The position numbers and the translations under genes were made by a program. This document shows, in pieces, positions 1 to 7,568 of a stretch of 23,755 nt of DNA. Location: assembly GCA_003427395.1 (NCBI GenBank), contig BFEA01000006.1, forward strand, positions 2,494,865-2,518,619, in the 5' to 3' direction. The notes under the pieces are model-generated. The model searched no databases, was not told where the DNA came from, and worked only from the letters and a program-made list of their open reading frames with translations. This DNA comes from Chara braunii (lineage: Eukaryota; Streptophyta; Charophyceae; Charales; Characeae). The first letter of the stretch is position 1. Every line of letters begins with the position of its first letter.

Positions 1-118
1 CAATTATAAAGGCATTGCTGTTCCAGCCCGTGTCTACAAATTGGACATGACCTGTCAGGGTGCCGTACACAAGTACATTACTGACTGTGACTGTCACAGG
101 CTACGTGGCTCCTACATG
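1..118 (-). pseudogene. Partial RING-like copy (fourth), runs off window
   Basis: The minus strand repeats the C-terminal half of the RING-like unit found at 212-345, including an R-H-P-D-x-S-C-P-I-C-R-H-G-L-E-Q stretch near 15-50. The DNA copy is close: the stretch from 9 to about 53 recurs at about 153-228, with an extra short duplication of the TGTTCCAGC-CGTGTC motif between them. The codon matching the tyrosine in D-S-Q-Y-C of the other copy is TAA here, so this copy is interrupted. It looks like a recent local tandem duplication of the end of the neighbouring RING segment. The rest lies outside the window. Confidence 0.5.
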
Positions 119-772
119 CTAGGAACACAGAGGCATGTCGACCGCAATTATAGAGGCATTGCTGTTCCAGCCCGTGTCTGTTCCAGCACGTGTCTGTTCC
201 AGCCCGTGTCTACAAATTGGACATGACATGTCAGGGTGACGTACACGAGTACAGTACTGACTGTCGTCATACGTATGGAAGCAAAGACTCGCATGGACTA
301 TCCCTTCATAATCCTCACGGCACAAGGCATGCGAACCACATGCTAGTTGAATCTCCAGTGGGTCATCAGAAAACGGCATGGAGCGTCTTTGGGCTTCCTC
401 AGTATTTATTCCTTCTCTATGGGTAGACAATGACAGGGAGGATCTGTCCAAATCAAGGGTGTTCAGCTGCTGCAGGATTTGGTCCGCAACAGCTTGCCCT
501 GGTGGTGATAAACTATGAGAACATCGATCTGCCGGTGGTTCATATAGAAGTCTATTTTCCTCCTCGGACTGCTGTGTCCGTTGTTCATCTGGCAAGAAAG
601 AGGGAGATCCGTCAGCGGTTGCCATAGGTGTATGACCAACACCGCATGTGGGACATGCTAGGAGAGGATGTGGAGGGTATGGCACCGGGGATAGTCCACG
701 CAGTAAAGACATACTTTCTATGACAGCTTCCTGGAAGCATTGACGACACATGGCATGTTGCTGACATATCAT
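119..772 (-). pseudogene. Two RING-like zinc-finger units with disordered linker
   Basis: This is an open 217-residue minus-strand frame. Near its start it has a C-x2-H-x2-C-x2-C motif (I-C-Q-Q-H-A-M-C-R-Q-C) followed about 30 residues later by L-A-C-P-T-C (644-655). Near its end it has A-C-G-S-H-A-L-C (about 325-345) followed by M-S-C-P-I-C-R-H-G (about 212-225). These are halves of RING-type C3HC4 fingers, which in the known family bind two zinc ions and recruit E2 ubiquitin-conjugating enzymes. About 90 polar residues link the two units. The second unit lacks an obvious first Cys pair. The frame follows the Josephin-like and RING1 segments at 860-1775 on the same strand, so all probably belonged to one multi-RING protein. 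The ATG may be fortuitous, because stops and frameshifts separate this frame from the upstream RING copy. Confidence 0.5.
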
Positions 773-858
773 TAGTATGGAAGGCTAGCAGCGACAATCC
801 CTTCATAGTGTTCGGATAGTGCACAGTTATTTAAGCATGGCAGATCAAGGCCACAACG

Positions 859-1045
859 GCATGCTGGGCAAGTAATCAGGGGGTGCGGGGGGATGAGCAC
901 AGGACAGGGGATCACAATTTTTGTGTGAGAGGCTAGCAGCGACAATCCCTTCATAGTGTTCGGAGCAGAGGTTATGTCATGTACATGCCAACCAAACTGC
1001 ATCTGTGCGACAACACAACGGGAGGGCACAGCCATCATCCTGTGG
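859..1045 (-). pseudogene. RING-like unit 1, broken by TGA and a frameshift
   Basis: Directly after the Josephin-like module, the same minus-strand frame carries C-C-R-T-D-A-V-W-L-A-C-T, then TGA (979-977), then H-N-L-C-S-E-H-Y-E-G-I-V. Read through the stop, this gives the C-x2-H-x2-C core seen in the unit at 325-345 (C-G-S-H-A-L-C-R-E-D-Y-E-G-I-V). The matching C-P-A-C-R-C-G pair (870-859) lies in another frame, so an indel sits between about 960 and 875. The 36-bp stretch at 928-963 is repeated almost exactly at 782-817, showing local duplication of part of the finger. Confidence 0.5.
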
Positions 1046-1775
1046 AGAGGTCCTTTCATTGTTTGTGGTAGAATCAGCCAGATTGCTCTCCGGAAGGTGC
1101 AGTGCTTGCAAGTGCTCATCGACATACTGTTCCTGATGGACGAGCCAGACTGAGTGATCCTCCAGCATTTGATGATAGAAAGAGTTAATATTTCCCACTG
1201 TGTGCACCCTACCGCCATTCTCCCATAGGGTCCATGAATTATCTGCAAAGGTAAGAGCACTGAAATGACCTGGACGATATAAGATATATGCCCGAATATT
1301 TGGATCCCTGCCTGGCACGTGGTTTTGCGGAGCAGGCTGAAATTGCAGTCGCCTACCCATAAATGTCATAACCAGGACTTCTAAGTTCACACCAGGTGCA
1401 GCGCTGTCGTCCTCTGGGCAGACGGCACGGTGCTCTTCTTCTATCCAGTGAACAACGTCTGCAAAATCAGAAACAGTGTAAGGGTTACAATTGTAAGCAA
1501 GGAGACATATACTAATGGCATAGTACGCACAGCGCCCTCACTGTAGCGCTATGACATTGTCTGATTCCGCAGGTTGCATCGGGGATCCGTTCACGGCAGG
1601 GGGAGACTCGTTCGATTCTGCAGGTTGCATAGGTGGCGGAGACTCGTTGTGGTCTTGACCAATTGGCTCAGGTATGAGCTCCGGAGAGAGATGATCTTCA
1701 ACTGGGGGCTCCATCAGGTAATCAGGAGATGGGTCATTGTCATTTGGGGCAGGGAGCGAGCGGGGCTAGGTGGAT
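977..1775 (-). pseudogene. Josephin-like (papain-fold) deubiquitinase module with proline-rich N-terminal segment
   Basis: One minus-strand frame stays open from a TAG near 1775 to 977 except for a single TGA at 1540-1538. The N-terminal part is acidic and proline-rich and repeats N-E-S-P-P...M-Q-P-A-E-S. Immediately after the TGA comes G-R-C-A-Y-Y-A-I-S, with a Gln just before the stop. This resembles the Q-x-G-x-C-A active-site box of Josephin deubiquitinases. The candidate Cys is at 1531-1529. Eighty-eight codons later P-G-H-F-S-A-L (His 1267-1265) fits the catalytic His. W-T-L-W-E-N-G-G places an Asn (1219-1217) 16 residues further, close to the His-to-Asn spacing in ataxin-3. A V-W-L-V strand near the end also fits the fold. 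In the family these enzymes hydrolyse ubiquitin isopeptide bonds. A proline-rich frame at 1914-1714 may be its shifted upstream continuation. Family assignment is by motif and spacing only. Confidence 0.45.
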
Positions 1776-2595
1776 GAGAGAGGGGCAGGTCAGGTGGGTG
1801 AGAACTGGGTGGACCAGATGTGGGAATCCGAAGCTGATCAGCCTCGCTTGTGCTCAGGGCAGCTGCTAGCCATGCAAACGCTGCACAAGTAGCTGCACCT
1901 CGTGTCTGGTGCACTCATAAGCCTGCAGCAGACCAGACATACATCATCATCATTCCATGGTGTGAAGCGGCCTGGTGCTCACACAGGAAGAATGCACCAG
2001 TCCCAACCCATACACAGACGAAGAAGAGTGGGGTTAGACGAAGAAGAGGGGAAGATGGGAATGTCGTCAACACCAAGTCTTCGGTACAGGTCCCAAATAA
2101 TCCCTCGTCGAATGTCTGAATCCCAATGTCGAGTCTGGACCCAGATGTCGTCGACTCCCAAAGTCACCAATCTCTCTCTCTCTCGTAGTCTGCAGATATT
2201 GAGAAGTCAGGTAGCAAGAGGGGGAGGAGGAGATGGTGGACTTAGAAGAGGAAGAAGAAGAACTCTCTCTCTCTCTCAGTCCGGTACTAACCTGTGAAGG
2301 TGGCGCCTTGTTGCAGGTACATCGAAGGCAAAGCTGGAGCTATGGCGCCACAGGTAAGTCTCCTTGGCCTCCGCCAACCATCTCTCTCTCTTCACTACTA
2401 CTGTAACTCCTGATAGCGCCTAGCGCTGAAGACTACTGCTAACGCTACTACTACTACTGCAGCGCTCCTCCAGAGTGCTGCTGCTGAATCATGAAGACTG
2501 CCTCCTGCCTCCTGCACGTGAAGTGCCTGGGAAGTTCCTATGAACTGCCTCGTGACCCTCTCCTGACTGCCTACAGCCTGCAGGGCGGGCCAGTC

Positions 2596-2602
2596 TTATA
2601 TA
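2596..2602 (-). promoter_or_regulatory. TATA box in E1 3' LTR
   Basis: TATATAA on the minus strand lies in a conserved context (CACTATATAAGACTGG) about 420 bp from the LTR start. It matches the TATA at 7143-7149 in the other LTR. Confidence 0.5.
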
Positions 2603-2760
2603 GTGCTGGCCCGTCCAGGCGGCTGGTCTTGCTAATGCCAAAACGTGCCAGACCCTGGTGTTGAAGTTCAAACAAAGGTTGTCTTGAAACAGGCCAAAAA
2701 TGGCCTGTGCTAAAAACCCTGGTCTGGTGCGTAAGTTTAAGGGCAGGTCGACTTTATGAG

Positions 2761-2955
2761 GGCCTGAAAATGGCCCTCGTTTTCAGGCTTTTAGGCTGAA
2801 ACGACACAGGGCCTGTAAGCCCTCGTTTTCAGGCTTTCAGGCTGAAACGACACAGGGCCTGTAGGCCCTTGTTTTTAGGCTTTCAAGCTGAAAACGACAC
2901 AGGGCCTGTAGGCCCTTGTTTTCAGGCTTTCAGGCTGAAAACGACACAGGGCCTC
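2761..2955. repeat. 47-bp tandem repeats in U3 of E1 3' LTR
   Basis: About four units of roughly 47 bp, each with GGCCTGTAGGCCC, TTTTCAGGCTTTCAGGCTG and AAACGACACAG. The array lies upstream of the TATA box in the transcribed orientation, as U3 enhancer repeats often do. The same array is present at 7309-7505. Confidence 0.8.
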
Positions 2956-3020
2956 TCGGGCCCTTACTTTCCTTGTTTGGTCGGGCCTTGCAGGCCCGTG
3001 TGGATGCGCAGTATGCCATA

Positions 3021-3030
3021 CCCCCCCCTC
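3021..3030 (-). other. Polypurine tract of E1
   Basis: The plus strand reads CCCCCCCTCC immediately after the LTR boundary, so the minus strand reads GGAGGGGGGG directly upstream of the 3' LTR. This is the expected position and composition for the plus-strand priming tract of an LTR retrotransposon. Confidence 0.6.
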
Positions 3031-3814
3031 CTTGAAATATTGAGCTTACCTGCGAGGGCGAAGCTGCATGTCGGAGGGAGGGACCAAAGTCCGGGTGGGA
3101 GGGGCAGGTTTGCGAAGCTTCCTTAGCTGGTCTTCGTCGCTCGTAGTCGGCGTAGATCAGCGGTGCAGATGCTTGCAAATATGCGAACTTGGTGTCCAAA
3201 ATGTCAAAGGACACGGCCTCGCTTACATGCGGGGCGAAGTACACGGGGACAGGGTCAATGCACCACTCGATTGATTTGTGCGTGTGACTGTCAGCCAGCG
3301 TGACTTGCGTGGGCTGCGACTTCCTCCAAATGTGTGGCCCCAAGCCATTGCGTACCAGAAAATTGTGGCCCATATAGTTGCGAGTGCTTCTGCAATCGAT
3401 CAAATCGCTGCAGGTCGCCTCTCCGATTTGAATGCGTATGTACAACAATGGCTCGTCTATGTCGTCGCACCGTTGTGTCTTGAACTCGCGGTCGACCTTC
3501 GCAACGTAGTCGTGAAGGTCGACAACCTCTACTCCGGCGTCCATCGACGGAGCTGGTACTGCAGTGTGCAAGTAATCCCGCAATTGTGCCTTGAGCACGT
3601 TGCAATGCGGTTTCGGCAATCGACCGGTCAAGGGAACGGGCAGCCATTGGAAGTCTGAGAACGTCAACGGGTCGAGCTCTTCAAGTCTTGACCATGACGT
3701 CGAATCCCCGACGATAGATGGCGGCGAAGCTGCCGAATCGGTTGCTGATGGTGGTGAAACCGTGCATGTGGTGGATTGTTGCATATGGAGTGGTTGGTCC
3801 AACGGTGGGACCAA
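3031..3814 (-). pseudogene. E1 retropepsin-like protease, defective and C-terminally replaced
   Basis: The minus-strand frame starts with a Ser/Pro-rich linker, then L-T-F-S-D-F-Q-W. A retropepsin-like core follows: L-Y-I-R-I-Q-I-G at residues 124-131, then L-I-D-C-R-S-T-R-N-Y-M at 138-148. The aspartate is kept, but the glycine that should follow in the D-[ST/C]-G triad is Arg. The flap-side block V-T-L-A-D-S-H-T-H-K and S-F-D-I-L-D-T-K-F is present to residue 210. After that (near 3184) the expected hydrophobic psi-loop strand is missing and unrelated sequence runs into the polypurine tract. Retropepsins cleave Gag-Pol polyproteins. This copy should be inactive. Confidence 0.65.
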
Positions 3815-3932
3815 GTGGACAGCGTAATCCTCTTAAGATTACCGAGGACTTGTGACATGTGCCTCCTCCCCAGATGTGTAGGAGGCCGCTAGCAAGGCGG
3901 TGACATCTGGCGAAGTAAGAGGTGGAGTCGCC

Positions 3933-4512
3933 TCACCTCCCGCGCAACTCAGTTTCCCGAGTTGTGGTACTGGTTGTCCATTTTCGGCCAGCGATGCGGT
4001 TTTCGCCTTCCCTTTTCCCGGGAGTTATTGTTGCTTCGCGGCTGGACGGCGGCCACCTGATCTCCCTCAAGTGATGCTTGGGTGGTTGTCGGTCTTCCAC
4101 AATGGTGCCTGGTTGGACTGCCGCGACATGCTGCGGACGCGGACCAAATTTTCCCTTCTCCACACGGGCTGGCTGCCACGCTGTCTTCTCGTGTGCAGCA
4201 ACCCAGTTGGTCTTGATGATCTCTCGGATGGTTCGAAATGCCGAAACTTGAGCTTTTCGATGCTGGCGGCTTCGTGCCGCTGTAGCAGATCATGGGCCTC
4301 CTTGTGGTGTGCCTGGGTATCTGCGTCTGCTTCGGCCTGAAGCCGATGCTTTTCAGCTGCTGCCTCTGCTTCAGCCTGTAGGCAGCCTCGACTGCCGCCG
4401 GGCGCTGTTCCTCGGCCTTGATCAATACAAGTTGAGCTTGGAACCGTTGTCGGTACTCGCTAATGGACTCATTGGCCAGTTGGCCTGGCATGCCCAGAAC
4501 TGATACTGTCAT
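3933..4512 (-). pseudogene. E1 gag remnant, coiled-coil type, two frameshifts
   Basis: A minus-strand ATG at 4512-4510 has an excellent Kozak context (CCGCCACCATG) and opens M-T-V-S-V-L-G-M-P-G-Q-L with Y-R-Q-R-F-Q-A-Q-L. Near 4378 coding similarity moves to another frame, which is rich in Ala/Glu heptads (A-E-A-E-A-A-A-E-K-H) and then A-S-I-E-K-L-K-F-R-H-F-E-P-S. Near 4225 it moves again to a basic frame (W-V-A-A-H-E-K-T-A-W-Q-P) ending near 3933. Two single-base-type frameshifts therefore inactivate it. The function in the family is the structural capsid precursor. No CCHC knuckle is visible. Confidence 0.55.
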
Positions 4513-4519
4513 GGTGGCG

Positions 4520-4648
4520 GGGCACTGCCGACGTGGCACTGCTGATGTGGCACTGCTGACGTGGCATTGCTGACGTGGCACTGCTGCTGACCTGGTACTG
4601 CTGACGTGGCACTGTTGTTGTGGCACTGCTGCTGACATGGCACTCTAC
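4520..4648. repeat. 15-bp minisatellite upstream of E1 gag
   Basis: Imperfect tandem units of about 15 bp around GCACTGCTGACGTGG, with some 12- and 18-bp variants. It lies immediately upstream of the gag start in E1 orientation and stays open in more than one frame, which produces artefactual Q/C/H/V/S-rich reading frames. Confidence 0.8.
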
Positions 4649-4849
4649 CCAACCGGGAATGCAGGCAAGGGTTGGGTGGGAGGGAAAACGCAGGTAGGTA
4701 ACCAACCAAACTATACTTTCCTCCCGGTCCTAGTCAACAGAATAAAATAAAAGAAGAGAATCACGCAGCCCCCCCCCGTTTTTTTTTTTTTTGTCTCTCT
4801 GGATCTGCTATGAGCGAGGCATTTCAGAGGAGTACTATGAGCGAGATCT
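4649..4849. other. E1 leader segment without gene
   Basis: No coding support. It contains a C-run and T-run (about 4770-4793). Confidence 0.5.
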
Positions 4850-4967
4850 AGGCAAGGTTCCGCAAAGTTTCGGCTTTTAAAAAATGCGATCTTGAAAAAA
4901 AAATTGTGCAAAATAGAATAGAGATGCGATTTTCAGAAAAGAACTAAATCCAGTTTCTGAGAATATG
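4850..4967. repeat. AT-rich degenerate tandem unit, left part
   Basis: This resembles 6059-6151 (shared blocks: GCAA-TTTCGG, GATTTTCA, CCGGTTT/CCAGTTT, GAGAATATG). Together with 6017-6290 it forms a degenerate AT-rich array that was split by the 4968-6016 insertion. Confidence 0.6.
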
Positions 4968-6022
4968 TGAGGATTGAGCCCTCAAGTAGGGGCCTTGCCA
5001 TGATGTACATGTTCTGGGCTAAGGCCCCAGCAAGCCTAGTGCCCGCCCTAAGTGAAGGCGGGCCAGCAAATCAACAGGAGCCCTCTCGGCCAACATTTCA
5101 CAAAGTGGGGTCTATACAGTTGCAGCACGCCAGTTGGTTGGAGTGCACCAAGTCTCGGATTTCAGCAAATGCTGAAATGCCCAGGGCCTCTGAGTTAGTT
5201 AGGCCCTGGGCACTCGAACGTGAGGCCGACAATGCATGGTGGGTAGAGAGGCCGAAATGCCAAAGGGAAAATCGGCCCACTATCTGAATCTGGCCGCAGG
5301 CCTTGAGAAGAGAGGCGCAACTGCATTGCTCCGGGGCCCAACTGTATCGGGTAGGCTTCAGCCTCTGGGTCCCGGTCGCAGACTGAAGGGAGGCCGCCCA
5401 CATGCTGCATTGGCATATAGGCAAGCAGGGCGAGGCAGCAGGGATCTTGGCCAATGCTGGCACATGCGGGCACGCTGCGCGGATGCATGTGTGCTGCGCT
5501 GTGCAAGGCAGTGCTGCGCTAAGAGCAAGCAGGCCAGCGCTAGGCGGTAGGGCGCTGCCTGCACTGAGGGCACTGGCGGCCATAGCCTGGGCCGCAAGAG
5601 GGTGCAGGGGAGGTGAGGGCGAAGGTGGTACTTCGGAGGTGAAGGGCGCTGTGTGGGTAACAGGGGAGAGTGTGGGGAAGAGGGCACGTACCTGGTGATG
5701 GTGGAGGTCGGCATTGGTGTTGACATCATCACTCGCTGGTAGTCAAGTTGTCTAGTTGCTTTTCATTGCTGTAGTTGTAGGATAGCTGTAGAGTAGATAG
5801 GGCGCCTGGCGCCATTCACAAGAGAGAGCTACATTTGGGTTATGCTGTTGGTGTTGCCTTGTTGGGCATGGACATTGACTCACGATTCTTCTGTATCATT
5901 CTCAATTGGATGGTTACTCGGTTCCATGTGCTATCTGCTTTGGCTTTGACTGCTTGGACTTCAGTGTGATTTTGCATTCTGGATTCTGTGCTTCGTCCAT
6001 ACTCGTGTTCCTTGCAAATATG
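4962..6022. mobile_element. Solo-LTR-like insertion with 6-bp target duplication
   Basis: A 1049-bp, comparatively GC-rich block (4968-6016) begins TGAGG and ends TTGCA. It is flanked by AATATG on both sides (4962-4967 and 6017-6022). The uninterrupted target resembles the neighbouring array unit, where GAGAATATG is followed by ACCACCTC. TG...CA ends plus a short direct repeat are what a solo LTR leaves after recombination. No PBS, PPT or coding region is seen inside, and no second copy lies in this window, so the class is inferred. It holds a strong palindrome at 5179-5211. Confidence 0.5.
5179..5211. other. Perfect 11-bp inverted repeat (hairpin)
   Basis: GCCCAGGGCCT and AGGCCCTGGGC are separated by 11 nt. 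A second palindrome, TTTCAGCA-AA-TGCTGAAA, lies just upstream (about 5161-5178). Both sit inside the solo-LTR-like block. Confidence 0.7.
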
Positions 6023-6293
6023 ACAACCTCCTAATATGCCTAAAAACGAAACGCTGATAGGCTTCGCAAGATTTCGGTTTTCAAAAAATTTTGCGAGATA
6101 GAATGGAGATTCGATTTTCAAAAAATAATGAACCCGGTTTCCGAGAATATGACCACCTCTATCGTTATCGTAATATGCCTAGAAAACGAAATGCTAACAT
6201 CAGAAATTTTCGGCAATTTAGAACGAATGCTAATATCAGAAATTTTCAGATAAAACGAAATGCTACTATCAGAAATTTTCAGATATTTGTTGT
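6017..6293. repeat. AT-rich tandem repeats in E1 leader
   Basis: Two nested scales are visible. A roughly 130-bp unit (AATATGACxACCTC...AAACGAAAxGCT) spans from 6017. Three roughly 33-bp units (AACGAAATGCTAxxATCAGAAATTTTC) lie from about 6183 to 6293. No coding support. Confidence 0.65.
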
Positions 6294-6353
6294 GAGAAAG
6301 AAAAAAAAAAATTGCAGAGATTTGACGAAGTCCTACTTGATTTACTAGTAAAC

Positions 6354-6377
6354 AATCAATCAATCAATCAATCAATC
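6354..6377. repeat. (AATC)n microsatellite
   Basis: Five to six tandem AATC units lie shortly downstream of the E1 PBS in element orientation. Confidence 0.85.
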
Positions 6378-6421
6378 CTTTAGCAATCAGTGAATCAAGC
6401 AAGCTAGCTACTTGATTGAGA

Positions 6422-6438
6422 GGTCCGCTCCGATACCA
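6422..6438 (-). other. E1 primer binding site (tRNA-iMet type)
   Basis: The minus strand reads TGGTATCGGAGCGGACC, three nucleotides from the end of the 5' LTR. The usual plant tRNA-iMet PBS begins TGGTATCAGAGC, so 11 of 12 positions match. Confidence 0.8.
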
Positions 6439-7142
6439 AACTGTTGCATACCGTAACGGTGCAGACCAGAACAAGAACCGACCTCTCTGACATACTACAA
6501 GATAGCACAGCGGAAGGCTTAAATACCAATGACCCGAACAATCAATGTTGCCATGCAGACCAGACATACATCATCATCATTCCATGGTGTGAAGGGGCCT
6601 GGCGCTCACACAGGAAGAATGCGCCAGGCCCCACCCATACACAGACGAAGAAGAGGGGGGTTAGACGAAGAAGAGGGGAAGATGGGAATGTCGTCAACAC
6701 CAAGTCTTCGGTACAGGTCCCAAATAATCCCTCGTCAAATGTCTGAATCCCAATGTCGAGTCTGGACCCAAATGTCGTCAAGTCCCAAAGTCAGGTAGTG
6801 AGAGGGGGAGGAGAAGATGGTGGACTTAGAAGAGGAAGAAGAAGAACTCTCTCTCTCAGAGTCCGGTACTAACCTGTGAAGGTGGAGCCTTGTTGCAGGT
6901 AAGTCTCCCTGGCCTCCGCCAACCATCTCTCTCTCTCTCCACTACTACTCTAGCTCCCGATAGCACCTAGCGCTGAAGACTACTGCTAACGCTACTACTA
7001 CTACAGCAGCGCTCCTCCAGAGTGCTGTTGCCGAATCCTGAAGACTGCCTCCTGCCTCCTGCACGTGAAGTGCCTGGGAAGTTCCTATGAACTGCCTCGC
7101 GACCCTCTCCTGACTGCCTGCAGCCTGCAGGGCGGGCCAGTC

Positions 7143-7149
7143 TTATATA
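7143..7149 (-). promoter_or_regulatory. TATA box in E1 5' LTR
   Basis: TATATAA on the minus strand, conserved with the other LTR. It lies downstream of the U3 repeat array in the direction of transcription, as expected for the E1 promoter. Confidence 0.55.
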
Positions 7150-7308
7150 GTGCTGGCCCGTCCAGGAGGCTGCTCTTGCCAATGCCAAAACATGCCAGAC
7201 CCTGGTGTTGAAGTTCAAACAAAGGTTGTCTTGAAAACAGGCCAAAAATGGCCTGTGCTAAAAACCCTGGTCTGGTGCCTAAGTCTCAGGGCAGGTCAAC
7301 TTTATGAG

Positions 7309-7505
7309 GGCCTGAAAATGACCCTCGTTTTCAGGCTTTTAGGCTGAAACGACACAGGGCCTGTAGGCCCTTGTTTTCTGGCTTTCAGGCTGAAGCGACA
7401 CAGGGCCTGTAGGCCCTTGTTTTCAGGCTTTCAGGCTGAAAACAACACAGGGCATGTAGGCCCTTGTTTTCAGGCTTTCAGGCTGAAAACAATACAGGGC
7501 CTGTA
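7309..7505. repeat. 47-bp tandem repeats in U3 of E1 5' LTR
   Basis: About four units matching the array at 2761-2955, each containing GGCCTGTAGGCCC and a CAGGCTTTCAGGCTG core. Confidence 0.8.
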
Positions 7506-7568
7506 GGGCCCTTACTTTCGTTGTTTGGTCGGGCCTTGCAGGCCCGTGTGGATGCGCAGTATGCCACA

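Larger units (their letters stand above)
1928..3020 (-). repeat. E1 3' LTR, truncated at its downstream end
   Basis: It is homologous to 6555-7568 along its whole length. It ends on the plus strand at TATGCCATA, where the other copy has TATGCCACA. About 113 bp corresponding to 6442-6554 are missing at the low-coordinate end, where sequence switches to the RING/Josephin gene region. Compared with the other LTR it carries extra sequence near 2173-2215 and near 2316-2355. The second is bounded by a repeated CAGGTA, as in a small templated duplication. Confidence 0.8.
1928..7568 (-). mobile_element. E1: LTR retrotransposon, internally deleted, minus orientation
   Basis: Two direct copies of an LTR (6442-7568 and 1928-3020) bracket minus-strand gag and protease remnants. 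Next to the 5' LTR is a tRNA-iMet-type PBS. Next to the 3' LTR is a C-run on the plus strand, which is a G-rich polypurine tract on the minus strand. The order LTR-PBS-gag-PR-PPT-LTR is canonical for an LTR retrotransposon, but RT, RNase H and integrase are absent. The protease frame changes character near 3184 and runs straight to the PPT. E1 is therefore a deletion derivative that would depend on another element for mobility. The LTRs differ by scattered substitutions and two indels of roughly 35-50 bp, so the insertion is not recent. Lineage (probably Ty3/gypsy) is inferred from gag/PR style only. Confidence 0.75.
6442..7568 (-). repeat. E1 5' LTR, complete (1127 bp)
   Basis: On the plus strand it begins TGTTGCATA and ends TATGCCACA. 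These are terminal inverted repeats differing at one position, and both give TG...CA ends. It includes a TATA box at 7143-7149 on the minus strand. U3 tandem repeats lie at 7309-7505, and the PBS follows at 6438. Its upper boundary cuts a Penelope-like RT reading frame. Confidence 0.8.

Noticed and set aside
977-979. TGA as a selenocysteine codon next to RING cysteines
   Set aside because: No SECIS-like structure was identified, and nearby frameshifts point to decay.
1459-1541. Possible intron (GTGAGG...TTTTGCAG) in the Josephin-like gene
   Set aside because: The interval itself encodes the conserved-looking C-A-Y-Y-A-I-S block in frame, and splicing would shift the frame.
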